Assembly (NCBI RefSeq): GCF_019578655.1
Contig: NC_063264.1
Span: forward strand, 12,937,213-13,001,212
Direction of reading: 5' to 3'
DNA from: Ricinus communis
Taxonomy: Eukaryota; Streptophyta; Magnoliopsida; Malpighiales; Euphorbiaceae
Length of the DNA: 64,000 nucleotides
Below, in pieces: positions 26,151-37,556 of the stretch. Each line of letters starts with the position of its first letter. The stretch's first letter is position 1. The notes below the pieces were generated by a model. That model did not search any database and was not told the origin of the DNA. It saw nothing but the letters and a program-made list of their open reading frames with translations. A program made the position numbers and the translations under genes.

Positions 26151-27042
26151 TTAATATGAGAAAACAACCACATAACAACGATGTATTAGTCAATTTAAGA
26201 AAACAACCTCGTAAGATGGGTATATTTATGAATATGAAAATGCAACCCCATATGAGGGGTAAATTTGTAAATATAGAAAAATAATCCCGTAAGAGTGGTA
26301 TATTTGTAAGCTTTGGAAACCAACCCCATAAAAAGGGTATATCTTTTAATATGACAAAACAACCTCGTAAGAAGAGTATATTTATCAATATAAGAAAACA
26401 ACCCCGTACGTGGGGTATATTTTTGAGTTTGAGGAAACATCATTGTAATATGGGTATATTTATGAATATGAGAAATGAACACTGTAAGACGGGTATATTT
26501 GTGAATATGAGAAAACAACCCCGTAAAAGGTGTGTATTTGTGAGTTAAGAAAACAATCGCGTAAAAGGAGTATATTTTTTAATATGAGAAAACAACCCTT
26601 TAAGAGAGTTATATTTGTAAAAATTAGTAAACAACCCCATAAGAGGGATATATTTATGAATATGAGAAAACAACGTCATAAGAGTGGTACATTTGTGAAT
26701 ATGAGGAAACAACATCGTAAACGGGGCATAGTTAAGAATATGAGAAATCAACCCCGTAAGTGGTGTATATTGGTCAATATAAGAAAACAACCTTACAATA
26801 GGGGTATATTTTTTAATATGAGAAAACAACCCCGTAAGAGTGTTATATTTGTGAATATGAGAAAAGAATCTCATAATAGGGGTATTTTTTTTAATATGAG
26901 AAAACAACCCTATAAGAGGGGTATATTTTTTAATTTGAGAAAACAACCTAGAAAGGAGGGTATATTTGTTGTGAGTATGATAGAACAACCCCGTAAAAGG
27001 GGTATATGTGTCAATATAAGATAAAACGCCCCATACAAGCGG

Positions 27043-27070
27043 TATATACCCCTCGTAATAGGGGTATATA
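27043..27070. repeat. Perfect 11-bp inverted repeat in a rearranged unit
   Basis: TATATACCCCT (27043-27053), six-base loop CGTAAT, AGGGGTATATA (27060-27070). It arises where a unit is truncated so that a reversed TATACCCC fuses to the normal GGGGTATA, giving a short cruciform-capable site. Confidence 0.85.
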
Positions 27071-28260
27071 TGTGAATATGAGAAAACAACCCCATAAGAG
27101 ATATATATTTGTGAATATGAGAAAATAATCTCATAAGAGGTGTATATTTATGAGTATGAGAAAACAACCCCATAATAGGGGTATATTTTTTAATATAAAA
27201 AAAACCATGTAAAATGGGTAGATTTCTAAGTATGAGAAAAAAACCCTAGAATAGGGGCATATTTTTAATATACGAAAACAACCTCGTAGGAGGGGTATAT
27301 TCTTTAATATGAGAAAACAACCCCCGCAACAGGGGTATATTTATGGATATGAGAAAATAACCCTGTGAGAGGGGTATATTTGTGAGTGTCAGAAAACAAC
27401 CCCATGAGAGGGGTATATTTGTGAGTATCAGAAATCAACCCTATAAAAGGGGTATATTTTTTAATATGAGAAAACAATCCAATAAGATGGGTATATTTTC
27501 AATATTAGAAAATAACCGCATAAGAGGGGTATATTTGTTGTGAGTATGATAAAACAACCACATAAAAGGAGTATATTTATTAATATATATAAAAGAATTC
27601 TATACGTCGGGTGTATTTGTTGTGAGTATGAGAAGACACCCCATAAGAGCGATATATTTGGGAATATAAGAAAACAACCCTATAATAGCGGTATCTTTAT
27701 GAATATGACAAAACAACCTTGCAAGTGGGGTATATTTATAAGTATAAGAAAACAACAATGTAAAAGGGGAATATCTTTTCATCTCTACAAATGACCCCAT
27801 AAGAGGGGTATATTTGTGAACATGAGAGAATAATCCTATAATAGAGATATATTTGTAAATATGACAAAAGCACCCCGTAAGAAGGGTATATTTATGAATA
27901 TGAGAAAATAACTCCGGAAGAGGGGTATATTTGTGAATATGAGAAAATAACCCTGTAAGAGGGCTATATTTGTGAATATAAGAAGAGAACCCCATAAGAG
28001 GGGTATATTTGTAAGTTTGAAAAAATAACTCCATAAAAGGGGTAATATTCCTAATATGACAAAAGAACCCCATAAGAGGGGTATATTTGTCAATAAAAGA
28101 AAATAACCTTGTAAGTCGGGTATATTTGTGAGCATGAGTAAACAACCCCATAATAGTGATAAATTTATGAATATGACTAAACAACACCTTAAAATGGATA
28201 TATTTCTAAATATGGAAAATCAACCCCGTAAGAGGGATATATTTGTGAATATGAGAAAAC

Positions 28261-28620
28261 AAAATTATCAGATTATAGATTATAAGTTCATAACCCTAAC
28301 CCATTCCCATTTTAGGCGAAACAGATCTACCAATTCTTTGATTCTAGTTAGTAAGAGGGATCTTGAACTAAGAAATAAATTCTAGAAGCTAAAAAGGGTA
28401 TCTTGAGCAATTTCAATAATTAGCTTCATTGATATTCCTAGTATAGTAGATGCTATCACACATACAATCATACTCAATTCGATGGAATTGTTTGATCTTA
28501 AAGGGAATCTTCTAAAATTTCGTACATGAGGGGTTATTTCTTGGTTTCGTCCAGTCATTAATAATTTGATTATTTTTAGATAATGGTAGATAAAAACAAT
28601 GCTCGTAAGGAGTCCTATTA
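28261..28620 (-). pseudogene. ndhB: Plastid-derived insert: 3' end of ndhB plus downstream spacer
   Basis: A 360-bp non-satellite block. Its minus strand encodes IGLLTS, then [10 protein letters not shown], then [20 protein letters not shown] and [20 protein letters not shown], ending IAQDTLF. This is the C-terminus of NdhB, a membrane subunit of the plastid NDH complex. One T is missing in the run at the stop, which adds two residues before a new stop. There are several substitutions (for example ISMKL where I recall ISMNP). Plus-strand 28261-28395 is the sequence following ndhB in the plastid genome. It is flanked on both sides by satellite with no obvious target duplication, so it is a nuclear plastid DNA insertion and not a gene. 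Confidence 0.9.
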
Positions 28621-31600
28621 AAGAGGGGTATATTTATCAATATTAGAAAACAAACTCATAGTAGGGTATATTTGTTGTGAGTATGATAGAACAATCCCGT
28701 AAAGGGGTATATTTGTTAATATAACAAAGTACACCCCATAAGAGTGCTATATTTGTGAATATGAGAAAACAACCATGAAAGAGAGGTATATTTTTGAATA
28801 TGAGAAAACAGCCTCGTAAGAGGGGTATATATTTTTATATCAGAAAACAATCCCATAAGAGGGGTATATTTAACAATATTAGAGTATAACCCCGTAAGAG
28901 GAGTATATTTGTGAGTATTATGTAACAATCCTATAAAAGGGGTATATTAATGAATATAAGAAAACAACACCGTAAAAGAGGTATATTTGTGAATTTGAGA
29001 AATCAATCCCGAAAGAGTGGTTTATTTATTAATATGAGAAAATAACCCTATAAGAGGGGTACATTTATGAGTATGAGAAAACGCTCGCGTAAAAGGGGCA
29101 TATTTTATATTATGAGAAAATAACTCGTTTAGAAGGGTATATTTGTTAATAGAAGAAAACAACCCTGTAACTGGAGTATATTTGTGAGTATGAGGAAACA
29201 AACCGTAAAAGGGGTATATTTGTGACTAAGAAAATAACCCCGTAAGGGGGTATATTTGTGAATATAAGAAAACAATCCCCTAAGTGCGCTATATTTGTGA
29301 GTATGAGAAAACAACCCCATAATAGGGGTAAGTTTTTTAATATGTGAAAATAATCCCGTAAGAGGGATATATTTGTGAGTATGAGAAAACACCCGGAGAA
29401 AAAAGGTATATTCTTTAATATAAGAAAACAACCCCGTAAGAGGGATATATTTGTAAAAATTAGATAACAATCCCGTGAGAGGGGTATATTTATGAATATG
29501 AAAAAATAAACTCGCAAAAGAGGTATATTTGTGAATATGCAGAAATAATATCGTAAGATGGGTATAATTATGGATATGAGCAATCAACCCGGTAACTCGG
29601 TATATTTATGACTATTAGTGAAAAACGCCATAAAAGGGATATATTTAGGAATATGAGAAATCAATCCCATAAGAGGGGTATATTTGTGAGTATGAGAAAA
29701 CAACCCCATAATAGTGGTATATTTTTTAGAATGAGAAACCAACACCGTAAGAGGGGTATATTTGTGAATATGAGAAAGCAACCACGTAAGAGGGGTATAT
29801 TTGTGAGTATGGAAAAATAATCACGTAATAGGAGTAAATTTTTTTAATATGAGAAAACAACCCTTTCAGAGGGGTATATTTGTTAATACAAGAAAATAAC
29901 CCCGTAAATGGAGTATATTTGTGAGTATGAGGAAACAACACCGTAAAAGAGGTATTTTTATGAATATGAGAAATTAACCTCGTAAGAGTGCTATATTTGT
30001 GAATATAAGAAAATAATCCTATAAAAGGGGTATATTTATGAGTATGGAAAAACACCCGCGTAAAAGGTGTAATTTTTTAATATAAGAAAACAACCCCTAA
30101 GAGGGGGACGCTTGTAATAATTAGAAAACAACCCGTGAGAGGGGTATATTTGTGAATATGAGAGAACAACCCCGTAAGAAGGGTATATTTCTGAATATTA
30201 GGAAATAATATTGTAATGGGGGTATATTTGTGAATATGAAAAATGAACCTCGTAAGAGTAGTATATTTGTCAATATAAGAAAACAACCCCGTGAGTCGAG
30301 TATATTTGTGAGTTTGAGTAAACAACGCTGTAAAAGGGATATATTTATAAATATGAAAAATCAATCCCATATGAGGGCTATATTTGTGAGTATGAGAAAA
30401 CAACCCCATAATAGGGGTATATTTTTTTAATATGAAAAAAAACCCCGTAAGAGGGGTATATTTGTGAGCATGAGAAAACAACCCCATAATAGGGTACATT
30501 TTTTAGTGTGAGAAAACAATCTCGTAAGAGGAGTATATTTGTGAGTATGAGAAAACACCCGCGTAAAAGGGTATATTTTTTAAAATGAGAGAACAAACCC
30601 TTCAGAGGGGTATATTTGTTAATAAAAGAGAACAACCCCGTGAGTGGAGTATATTTGTGTGTATGAGGAAACAAGTGCGTCAGAAGGGTATATTTATAAA
30701 TATGAGAAACTAACACCGTAAGTGGGGGTATATATATTAATATGAGAGAATAACCCCGTAAGAGGGGTATATTTGTTAGTATGAGAAAATAACCCCGTAA
30801 GTGGGGCATATTTGTGAATATGAGAAACTAACCCCGTGAGAGGGGTCTATATGTGAAAATGAGAAAAAAAAACCCCGTAAAAGGGTTATACTCATGAGTA
30901 TGAGAAAAAAACCCCATAATAGGGATATATCTTTTAATATGAGAAAACAATGTCGTAATAGAATATATTTATAAATATTAGAAAACCACCTCGTAAGTCG
31001 GGTATGTTTTTTATTATGAGTACAATACCGTAAAAGGGATATATTTATATATGAAATCAACCCTGTAAGAAGGGATATAATTGTGGGTATGATACAACAA
31101 CCCGATAAAAGAGGTGTTTTTCAAGATAAGAAAATAACCCCGTAAGAGGGTTGTTTTTATGAAAATGAAAAAACCATCCCATAAGAGAGGTATATTTGTG
31201 AATATGAGAAAAGAAACTCGTAGGAGGGATATATTTATGAGTATGAGAGAATCACTCCATAACAGTTGTATATTTTTTAATATGAGAAAATAACTCCGTA
31301 AATGGGGTAATATTTGTCAATATAAGAAAACAACTACGTAAGTCTGATATATTTGTGAATATGAGTAAATAACAACGTAAAAGGGATATATTTATAAATA
31401 TGAGAAATCAACCCCGAAAGAGGGGTATATTGGTAATATGAGATAGCAACCCCACAATTGGGATATGTCTTTTAATATGAGAAAGCAACCCCGTAAGAGT
31501 GGTATATTTGTCAATATTAGAAAACAACCCCGTGAAAAAGGGTATATTTGTGAGTATGAGAGAACAACCCCAATAAAGGATTATATTTGTCAATATCAGA

Positions 31601-31706
31601 AAATAACCCCGTAAGAGGGGTATATTGGGAAATATGAGAGAACAACCCCGTAAAAGGGGTATATTTGAGAATATGAGAAAACAACCCTATAAGAGGGGTA
31701 TATTTG
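28621..31706 (+). repeat. 39-bp satellite array, forward orientation
   Basis: About 79 units resuming with AAGAGGGGTATATTT straight after the plastid insert. Some units carry a 3-bp insertion (TTTGTTGTGAGTATG), for example near 28668. The variant dimer recurs near 29596, 30296 and 31343. It ends at the inverted-repeat junction. Confidence 0.95.
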
Positions 31707-31735
31707 AGAGTATATTTACAAATATACCCCTCTTA
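31690..31735. repeat. Palindromic junction where satellite orientation flips
   Basis: TAAGAGGGGTATATTTG (31690-31706), a 12-base spacer, then its exact reverse complement CAAATATACCCCTCTTA (31719-31735). Units to the left are forward and units to the right are reverse, so this is a head-to-head junction with 17-bp perfect arms backed by longer imperfect arms. Confidence 0.93.
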
Positions 31736-32331
31736 GAAGGTTGACTTCTTATAATCATAAATATCCCTTTTACGGTGTTGTTTACTCATACTTACAAACA
31801 TACCTGACGTACGGGGTTGTTTTTTTATATTGAGAAATATAACCCTGTTATGAGTTTCTTTTCTCGTATTAAAAAATATATCCCTGTTATGGAGTTTTTT
31901 CCTCAAACTCGAAAATATACTCTTCTTCCATGGTTGTATTCTCATATTCATAAATGTAACCCTCATACGGTGTTGGTTTCTCATATTCATAAATATATCG
32001 CTTTTACAGTGTTGTGTACTCATACTAACAAATGTACCCGACTTACTGTGTTAATTTCTAATATTTACAAACATACCCCTCTTACGGGCTTGTTTTCTCA
32101 TATTAAAAAGTATACCCCTCTTACGGGGTTGTTCTCCCATATTAAAAATTATACCCTAATTATGGGGTTGTTTTTTAATACTCACAAATATAGCTCTCTT
32201 ATGAGGTTATTTTCTTATATTAAAAAATATACCCCTATTATCAGGTTGTTATCTCATACTCATAAATATACCCCTCTTACGAGGTTGTTTTCTAATATCC
32301 ACAAATATAGCCCTCTAACGGGGTTGTTTCC
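31719..32331 (-). repeat. 39-bp satellite array, reverse orientation
   Basis: About 16 reverse units, ending at TTTCC (32327-32331), the left target duplication of the 2.8-kb solo LTR. The array continues at 36592. The ORF at 31817-32380 is repeat-derived. Confidence 0.94.
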
Positions 32332-35300
32332 TATAATACCCGAAATTTTTCTTTCTAATAATAATAATAGTATTAACTAATAAGAGTTTTTATTTAATTA
32401 AATTGGGATGATTTAAAATAGAATTTTAATGCTAGATAGAAATAAAGGGATTATTTATCTATATCTAATTAGTTTGATTTTTCAAGAAATTAATTCAGGG
32501 AGTTCTATAGAGGATAAATTATATTTTATATATATATAGGTCACTCATATTTCCTCCTAATATGAATTAAATATTATATTTGAAAGTTATGAGAGAAAAT
32601 AATATTCTTATAAAAGAATTTATTGAGGAATGGCAAAATTTTAATTAGCAATGGTGTTGGATTAAATTGAAAAATAGTCAACAAATTAGTTAGCTAAGTT
32701 AATTAAGTATTAGGATTAATTTGTCAATTAATTATGAAATAAGGGCTAAAAGTATAATTGCATTAACATGGGGTTTAAATGAGAATTTTCATGGTTGGTA
32801 TTGTTGTAATTAAATATGTCGGTAAGGCATTTTAGTAATTTCTCCATTAAAAGCAAGGGTAATTAGGTAACTCTCTATTTTTAATAATTGTAATTTGGCC
32901 CAAATTAAGTAGTTAGGGGCCTAATTGAAATACTACAAAAAAGTTGGAGGGTTAAATAAGAATTTTGCAAGAGGAATTGTTAGTAATTAAAAAGATGAGG
33001 GACTAAATGGTTATTCAGCAAAAATTAAAGGACCATTTTGCGATAAGGAAAGAAAGAAAGGAAGGAGAATCGGGGAAGAAGGAGAAGAAAAGCGAGAGGG
33101 AGGAGCTGCCGTCTATGGCAAGTGGAGAAGGAGGCTGCTCAAGGCACAGTGGCGATGGCTGGCGGAAGAGCAGACGCCGGCGAGTTCAGCAATAGCGACG
33201 GTGGCAGTGAGCGGCGAATAAGAAAAAGAAAGAGAGGCATCGGCTGTTTGACGTCGTGTGATAGGCTACTTATGCAGCTACAATCTAAGGCAGTGAACCT
33301 ATCGATGCAGTCTAGTACTCATGGCGAGTATCAAGGTCGTATTCCTCGGGAAAGTAAAAGCCCAGAGTTACTTCTTTGTTCTTTGTTATATTAATCTAAA
33401 ATAAATGATGAATAATTTCTAAACTAACTAATAGCTACTAGCTAAGTTCTAAGGGAGATGCAGGAATGAATGGATAAATGAAATAACCAAGACAAGAAAG
33501 CAAATCCAAAGGGAACCTAAACTAGTTGGCAATCAAACAAAAGATAAAGGATTGATGAGTCTAATTATGCTACCCATGGACGAATTCTTAACTGAATTCG
33601 GTTTCTCTCTCGAGATAGACGAATTCCTAAACCTAATAACCTAAAGTTGGAATCTCTTCCTAAGGATTGATTCTTAAATTAGCATTAAGCCTTAATCCAC
33701 CTCTATTAAACTTTATTAATTCTTAATCCGGCTAGTTAATTATCCTTATCTCTAAGTGATTATTAACCAGTTCTTGCTATTCAAAATTCCAATTGCCAAA
33801 TGGACTTCTCAATCACATAAAGCAATCTAAACACCACAATTCACAACGTCTCATGAATAATGTATTATCTATTAATATTGAAAGCAAGAAGAATACAAAA
33901 CTAACTCAAACAATCCAACAATATAATATTAAGCTAACATAGTAAAGAAATCCCAATGGATTTAATCAATCTAGCTAAACATGTTCATGTTTAAAACAAC
34001 TAGGAAATCAATTACAATGGAAGAATAATGAAAATGAAACATGTACACCCTTTTCTTTCGAATTGGATGAACAGCTCCAAATCTGGATCTGCATTACGAT
34101 TAATCTCCCAATGTGCCTCTTGAATTGCTCCACTATTGTTTTGCACTCGAAACCTTACGATTCTGAGATTCTTTCTCTCTGCAACTCTCTCCCACACTCA
34201 GCACTGTGCAAAAACTGAACCAACTGCCAGGGCTCTCTCTCACTCCTTGACCATAGCCGTGCTGGCTAGAGTCCAGGCCGTGCTGAAACTGTAGATCTCG
34301 CCAAGTAGGTTTTCACCATGGTCGTGCCCCCGTCAGTGCTGGCCACCACGACCCGCAGTGGAGGCCGTGGTGCCCTCGGAAATCGTACCAAAACAATTTT
34401 TTTGAAGACCAAGTTTCGATTGATGGTCAGCACGGCCTTGACCTAGGCCGTGCTCAATGTGTGCAACGTGGGCTCTTATCTGATCTTGATGAATTCTCGT
34501 CCGTTTCTGCACGTATTGATCTATAATTGCTTAAACACCGATAACAGTCCTATAAATGCTCCTGAAATGCAAAAGAACATAAAACACAGGTGGTTTGGGA
34601 ATAAAAGCACAATAATTGCTAAGAACATACGCAATAATATGCAAGAAAATATGTGTAAACTATGCACATCATCGTGCATAGCATCTTCAACTGCAATGGC
34701 GGCCGAGTCGGGTGGCGATTAACTCGCTTGAGTGTGGGCTTCCTTTTAGGAGCAATGACGATGCAAATGGCGGCAGGAGGAAGGCGTGTTCGGCGAAGGA
34801 GTTTTTGAGTATGCAGCCAGAATTTTAGGCTTTTTCCAGCGAGTTCCGGCGAAGGATGGCCGATCAGAAGGCATATTCGAACTTCCCTTAGCTCAAGCTT
34901 TCCAATGGCACTAGTTTTGTGGCGATCGGACTCCGTTTGAAAATCGACAGCCAAGATCGTCAGTGAATTTTTCCAGATGATTGGGGGTAAATCGGAGGAT
35001 CGGGTGCTGGAATCATCATCTACACATTGTCTCGAGTTCGTAGGAGTGCTCAGATCGTCGATCCGACTTCGATGGTTGGAGGCAAGCTGACCGATTGATA
35101 AACCGTCTCGGTAATTCTCTAGCTCGTTGATTTTAGAGTTTGTTGATAAAAAGTTATTTGATTAATTATTGTGTTGAATACCAGAAAAATTTTGTTAGGA
35201 TTGATAATAGTATGTCGGACCGTCTGCCAATAATTGTATTTTGTGATGTGTTGCGGAGTTGGGAAAAATAATGTAATTTTGAGGCCCGACTCCGTTAATT

Positions 35301-36591
35301 AGTTTTTGAAAATTAGAAGTGTTTCTGGCAAGTCCTGGACCCATTATACGGGGGGTAAACATTCGTATTTTAGGGGAAGTTCTATCAAATTTTTGATAGA
35401 ATTTCTGAATCAAAATTTTTAGACAATCAGTTTTAGGAGTCTAGGCCTAGGGTTATTTACTAATGTTTTACTTTTATTGATTGAATTGTTCCCGTGAATA
35501 GATAATCCATCATTTCAACTCGCTCCACCCGAGGCTTAGGAGCAGAGCAAGGAGGTCATTAGAATTGTGAGTTAAAGTCATATATCTGTTATACATATGT
35601 CTTGCAAAGATCTTAAATATTAATTTTGATTAATTGATGTATAGATTTGAATTATTCATTTATTTACTATTCATATATAAATTTGTACATCATTGATATT
35701 ATGTTTGCATGTTGACTCTGGATGAGATGACAGTAGAACATGTCACCTGATGGGTTGCATCAGGACCGCGTGTGCATCGGTATGAATCTGAGACAGGTAG
35801 TAAAAGAATGATTTAGGACTTGCCCTAGTTGTCAACTCTCTAGGCTGTGTAGAGTATGTTTGTCGGAGTAAAGGTCCCTGGTCAAGCGTTGCTCTTTGGG
35901 CGACGACTTTATTGGAAATTGAGTGATCATATTGGATTTAAAGACCCTAGTCAGGCTTCGCTCTCTGGGCGCCAATCTTGTTAGAGTGAGAGAGCTGAAA
36001 GGCTAAGACTGTTAGTGTTGGGAATTAAGGTTCTGCTGGGGTACTCGTCCCGTAGCATGAAAAAAAACTTATTTTATAGTAGCATGGCATGACACGTGTT
36101 TTTGCATGACTTAGTATTTTATTTTAATTAAACAAATATTTTATTAAAGTGTTTGCATTTGTTTTTGGATATATTATTTTAACTCACTCTTGAGACTGAT
36201 AGTCTCAAATTTAACTGATTTTCAGGTGTTCGTAGGTTTTCCGCAGTTCTTTCCCTTTAGCAGCTCGACTTCCTCCATCTTTGGGTTCTAATGTAACTGA
36301 TTTTATTGGAATGTTTGACTTTTAAGATTCTATATTCTCTATAATAGAAGTTTCAGAACTTATCATTTTGTAATTGCATATAAATTCAGCTCTTGCCTGA
36401 TTATGCTGGCAGACCGAATTAAATATGTAGTATCTGATGGTTAAAGGTTAGTTATGGAATAATGCTAAAATAGAATCTGGATTATATCTTGATTGAGTTA
36501 GTGAAATGTCAGGCTTACTATAGGATTTGGTGGCCTTAAGCCTACCCATTCCATAATACCGGTCACGGGCCCACAGATCGGAATCGTGACA
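32332..36591 (-). mobile_element. Solo LTR, family L1 (Del/Tekay-like), interrupted by another solo LTR
   Basis: Reverse complement of the same family found at 48351-51244. On the minus strand it starts TGTCACGATTCC, then GGGCCCGTGACCGG, and ends CGGGTATTATA (family end GGGTGTTACA). The flanks TTTCC (32327-32331) and TTTCA (36592-36596) fit a 5-bp target duplication in the satellite. Removing the nested element leaves about 2.84 kb, close to the other copy's 2.89 kb. Long LTRs beginning TGTCACG and ending in TTACA or TGACA are typical of Del/Tekay chromoviruses; the lineage is inference. No internal gag-pol is present. The GC-rich ORFs near 33007-33394 and 34619-34954 are within the LTR and not convincing. 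Confidence 0.85.
33259..34671 (-). mobile_element. Nested solo LTR, family L2 (Athila/Tat-like)
   Basis: A 1413-bp insert with TGATAGGC...GCACATCA termini and a perfect 5-bp target duplication TCGTG (33254-33258 and 34672-34676). Its reverse complement matches the LTRs at 38847-40096 and 41927-43378 over long stretches: the segment around GCATCGATAGGT, the GAATTCGG region and the TGTTTGATTGCCAAC region. It lacks any internal sequence, so it arose by LTR-LTR recombination. Its central region uses repeats of GGCCGTGCT where the other copies have GGCCGTGTT. Confidence 0.9.
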
Positions 36592-37556
36592 TTTCATATC
36601 ACAAATATAACACTTATATGGGGTGTTTTCTCTTATATTGACAAATATACCCCTTTTATAGGGTTGTTCTATCATACTCACAACAAATATACCCCCTTTT
36701 ACGGGATTGTTTTCTCATATTAAAAATATACCCCTGTTACATGGTTATTTTCTCATATTCACAAATATACCCCTCTTACGGGGTTGATTTCTCTTATTCA
36801 AAAATATATCCCTTTTATGGCATTATTTACTCATACTCTCAAATATACCCGACTTACTGGATTATTTTCTTATATTGAGAAGTATACCCCTCTTACGGGG
36901 TTGTTTTTTCATATTAAAAAATATACCCCTTTTATGGTGTTGTTCTCTCAAACTCACAAATAAACTCCTATTACTGGGTTGTTTTGTCATATTAACAAAT
37001 ATACTGCTCCTATGGGGGGTTTTCTCCAATATTCACAAATATACCCCTTTTACGGGGTTGTTCTATCATACTCACAACAAATATACCCCTCTTATGAGGT
37101 TCTTTTCTAATATTTATAAATATACCTGTCTTACAGGATTCTTTTCTCATATTAAAAATATACCCTTATTATAGGGTTGTTTTCTTCTATTCATAAATAT
37201 ACCCTTCTTATCGGGTTGATATCTCATATTCATAAATATATCATTTTTACGGCATTGTTTATTTATACTCACAAATATACCCGACTTATAGGGATGTTTT
37301 ATTATATTGAGAAGTATACCCTCTTACGGGGTTGTTTTCTCATATTAAAAAATATACCTCTCTTGTGGTGTTGTTTTCTCATATTAAAAATATATACTCC
37401 TTTTATGACATTATTTTCTCAAACTCATAAATATACCCCCATTACTGGATTGTTTTCTCATATTCACAAATATATCGCTCTAATAGGGGGTTTTCTATTA
37501 TGTTGATAAATATACCCCTTTTTATCGGATTGTTTAATTATACTCACAATAAATAT
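36592..37556 (-). repeat. 39-bp satellite array, reverse orientation (last block)
   Basis: About 25 reverse units. Units with TTGTTCTATCATACTCACAA are the reversed form of the 'gatagaacaa' variant seen in the forward blocks. The block ends abruptly at about 37556, where CAATAAATATTCCCCTTTT runs into rRNA-derived sequence; no satellite occurs beyond it. Confidence 0.94.

Larger units (their letters stand above)
16519..28260 (+). repeat. 39-bp satellite array, forward orientation, with higher-order repeats
   Basis: The longest uninterrupted block, about 300 units. Ordered strings of variant units recur. The markers ACACAATCCCATAAAAG, then ATAACACCAAAAAGGG, then GATAGAACAACCCCC occur at 16648/16886/16961, again at 18356/18596/18667, and again (diverged) at 19711/19950/20018, giving higher-order periods of about 1.71 and 1.35 kb. 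A 78-bp dimer is duplicated without visible change at 25995-26072 and 26073-26150. Long ORFs on both strands here are repeat artefacts. Confidence 0.96.

Noticed and set aside
16519..28260. CRISPR-like regular repeats
   Set aside because: The whole 39-bp unit repeats with no unique spacers, units are diverged, and the context is plant heterochromatin with retroelements.
28261..28620. A functional ndhB or host gene
   Set aside because: Only the C-terminal coding part is present, the original stop is shifted by a base deletion, and it is embedded in satellite.
33007..33394. ORFs of 62 and 90 codons in a GC-rich stretch
   Set aside because: Located in the L1 LTR; the second runs across the L2 insertion boundary at 33259, so it cannot be an ancestral gene.
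1..37506. Dozens of ORFs of 60-248 codons on both strands (for example 23185-23913, 25642-26388, 26530-27024)
   Set aside because: All lie in the 39-bp satellite and encode 13-residue repeats set by the period. Overlapping ORFs occur on both strands and in several frames, with no recognisable domain.
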